A DNA stretch of 15,428 nucleotides from JBCCEV01 sp039030125 (GTDB taxonomy: Bacteria > Pseudomonadota > Gammaproteobacteria > Ga0077536): positions 1-15,428 of the forward strand of contig JBCCEV010000109.1 of assembly GCA_039030125.1 (NCBI GenBank). The letters are read 5' to 3'. The notes beneath the pieces were generated by a model that saw nothing but the letters and a program-made list of their open reading frames with translations, ran no database searches and was not told the DNA's origin. The position numbers and the translations under genes are program-made. Below, one piece after another: positions 14,857-15,428 of this stretch (position 1 is its first letter; the number at the start of each line of letters is the position of its first letter).

Positions 14857-15428
14857 ATGCGAACATCTAGCCGCGTCGGCTGGGCCGCGCTCGGGCTGCT
14901 GTGGGGCTGCTTTTCTTGGGCTAGCGACTTTGACACCATCAGCGGCTGGTTCTCAGCCGACCAGGTGATTCCGGCTAAGCTGCAAAGCGCAGGGCGGCTT
15001 TCACATGCTGACCACGAATTACTTCGTACGGTGATGCCGCCGAAATTTGTCGAGCTTTTTGATTTTGATGAGCTGCGGCTTGAAATCCAGCCGACAACCG
15101 ATCTAGGACCTCATCAAACCTATCTGGATGTAACTGCCCGGCACGCGGGGACGGCGAGCCTTGCCGCAGACGGTACGTTGCAGGGTTACGTCGCCGGGCT
15201 CCCGTTCTCGAGAGCGCAACTTGACGCTGCCTCAGCAGCCCATGCGGGTCACATGGTCGCCTGGAATCACATCTTTCGGTGGAATCACTATGGATATCGT
15301 TCTAGCGACCTGACCATGTTTTATTTTGCGAACGGAAGTGAGGGGACGGCCGCACTTCCAGAGGGTTTTAGCGGTGGCGGGCAGCTACAGCGGACAGTAC
15401 GAATGATGTACCACCGTGTGATCTTGAG
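14857..15428 (+). CDS. DUF1329 family exported protein, N-terminal part (cut by window end)
   Basis: The frame is open from the ATG at 14857 to the last base (190 codons), so the 3' end is missing. A signal peptide is visible (MRTSSRVGWAALGLL, then WGCFSWAS), pointing to the periplasm or outer membrane. The following region has the DUF1329 layout: a long variable part, then GTLQGYVAGLPFSRAQLDA, AAHAGHMVAWNHIFRWNHYG (compare the family's GxPFP...D...G...WN pattern), and then a segment leading into the predicted beta-rich fold. DUF1329 proteins resemble lipoprotein-sorting folds (LolA/LolB-like) and are common next to catabolic and RND-exporter genes; their role is unproven. GAGGG overlapping the upstream stop serves as Shine-Dalgarno, so translation is likely linked to the LLM gene. 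Confidence 0.8.
   Translation, partial: MRTSSRVGWAALGLLWGCFSWASDFDTISGWFSADQVIPAKLQSAGRLSHADHELLRTVMPPKFVELFDFDELRLEIQPTTDLGPHQTYLDVTARHAGTASLAADGTLQGYVAGLPFSRAQLDAASAAHAGHMVAWNHIFRWNHYGYRSSDLTMFYFANGSEGTAALPEGFSGGGQLQRTVRMMYHRVIL

Noticed and set aside
1..15428. CRISPR array, IS element, tRNA, rRNA, toxin-antitoxin or defence island
   Set aside because: No regular repeats, transposase-like proteins, terminal repeats or RNA gene signatures were seen; gene content is metabolic and transport.

Overview
The window reads as a compact chromosomal segment of a Proteobacterium, most likely a Gammaproteobacterium of aquatic type. The support is a TRAP transporter of the 2-oxo-acid-binding type, a glyoxalase-II-like hydrolase, SelO with the bacterial Cys-Ser-Ser tail, a DUF1329 protein, paired luciferase-like oxidoreductases and a DUF899 protein. 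This is inferred from gene families only. There are no rRNA, tRNA, CRISPR, IS or phage genes. Gene ends are tightly packed, and several genes start with GTG or TTG.

Layout. 1-365: the 3' end of a gene whose C-terminus is a PqqD-like domain. 384-3003 (minus): a crotonase-family enzyme followed by a class III nucleotide cyclase fused to a TolB-like domain and TPRs. 3047-4562 (plus): a small soluble GT29 (sialyltransferase-like) glycosyltransferase and a glyoxalase-II-like metallo-hydrolase, ending stop-to-stop against the TRAP operon. 4563-7572 (minus): dctP-dctQ-dctM, a TRAP operon whose binding protein resembles TakP. 7646-10434 (plus): selO, translationally coupled to an alkaline-phosphatase-superfamily phosphodiesterase. 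10437-10868 (minus): a small NTF2/lumazine-binding-like protein. 11062-11517 (plus): a conserved hypothetical with a glycine-rich segment and a perfect 20-bp palindrome inside it. 11518-11887: about 370 bp without a convincing gene. 11888-12622 (plus): a DUF899 thioredoxin-like protein. 12715-13596 (minus) and 13749-14846 (plus): two divergent luciferase-like oxidoreductases sharing a 152-bp control region with a clear inverted repeat. 14857-15428: the start of a DUF1329 exported protein, cut by the window edge.

How the genes work together. The clear units are the TRAP operon (periplasmic capture and Na+-driven uptake of an organic acid), selO plus phosphodiesterase (protein AMPylation with an adjacent phosphoester hydrolase), and LLM oxidoreductase plus DUF1329 protein (probably one catabolic transcript). 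No complete new multi-gene system is evident. The most unusual items are the bacterial GT29 enzyme, the selO-phosphodiesterase coupling, the cyclase with a changed nucleotide-recognition pair, and the LLM operator.
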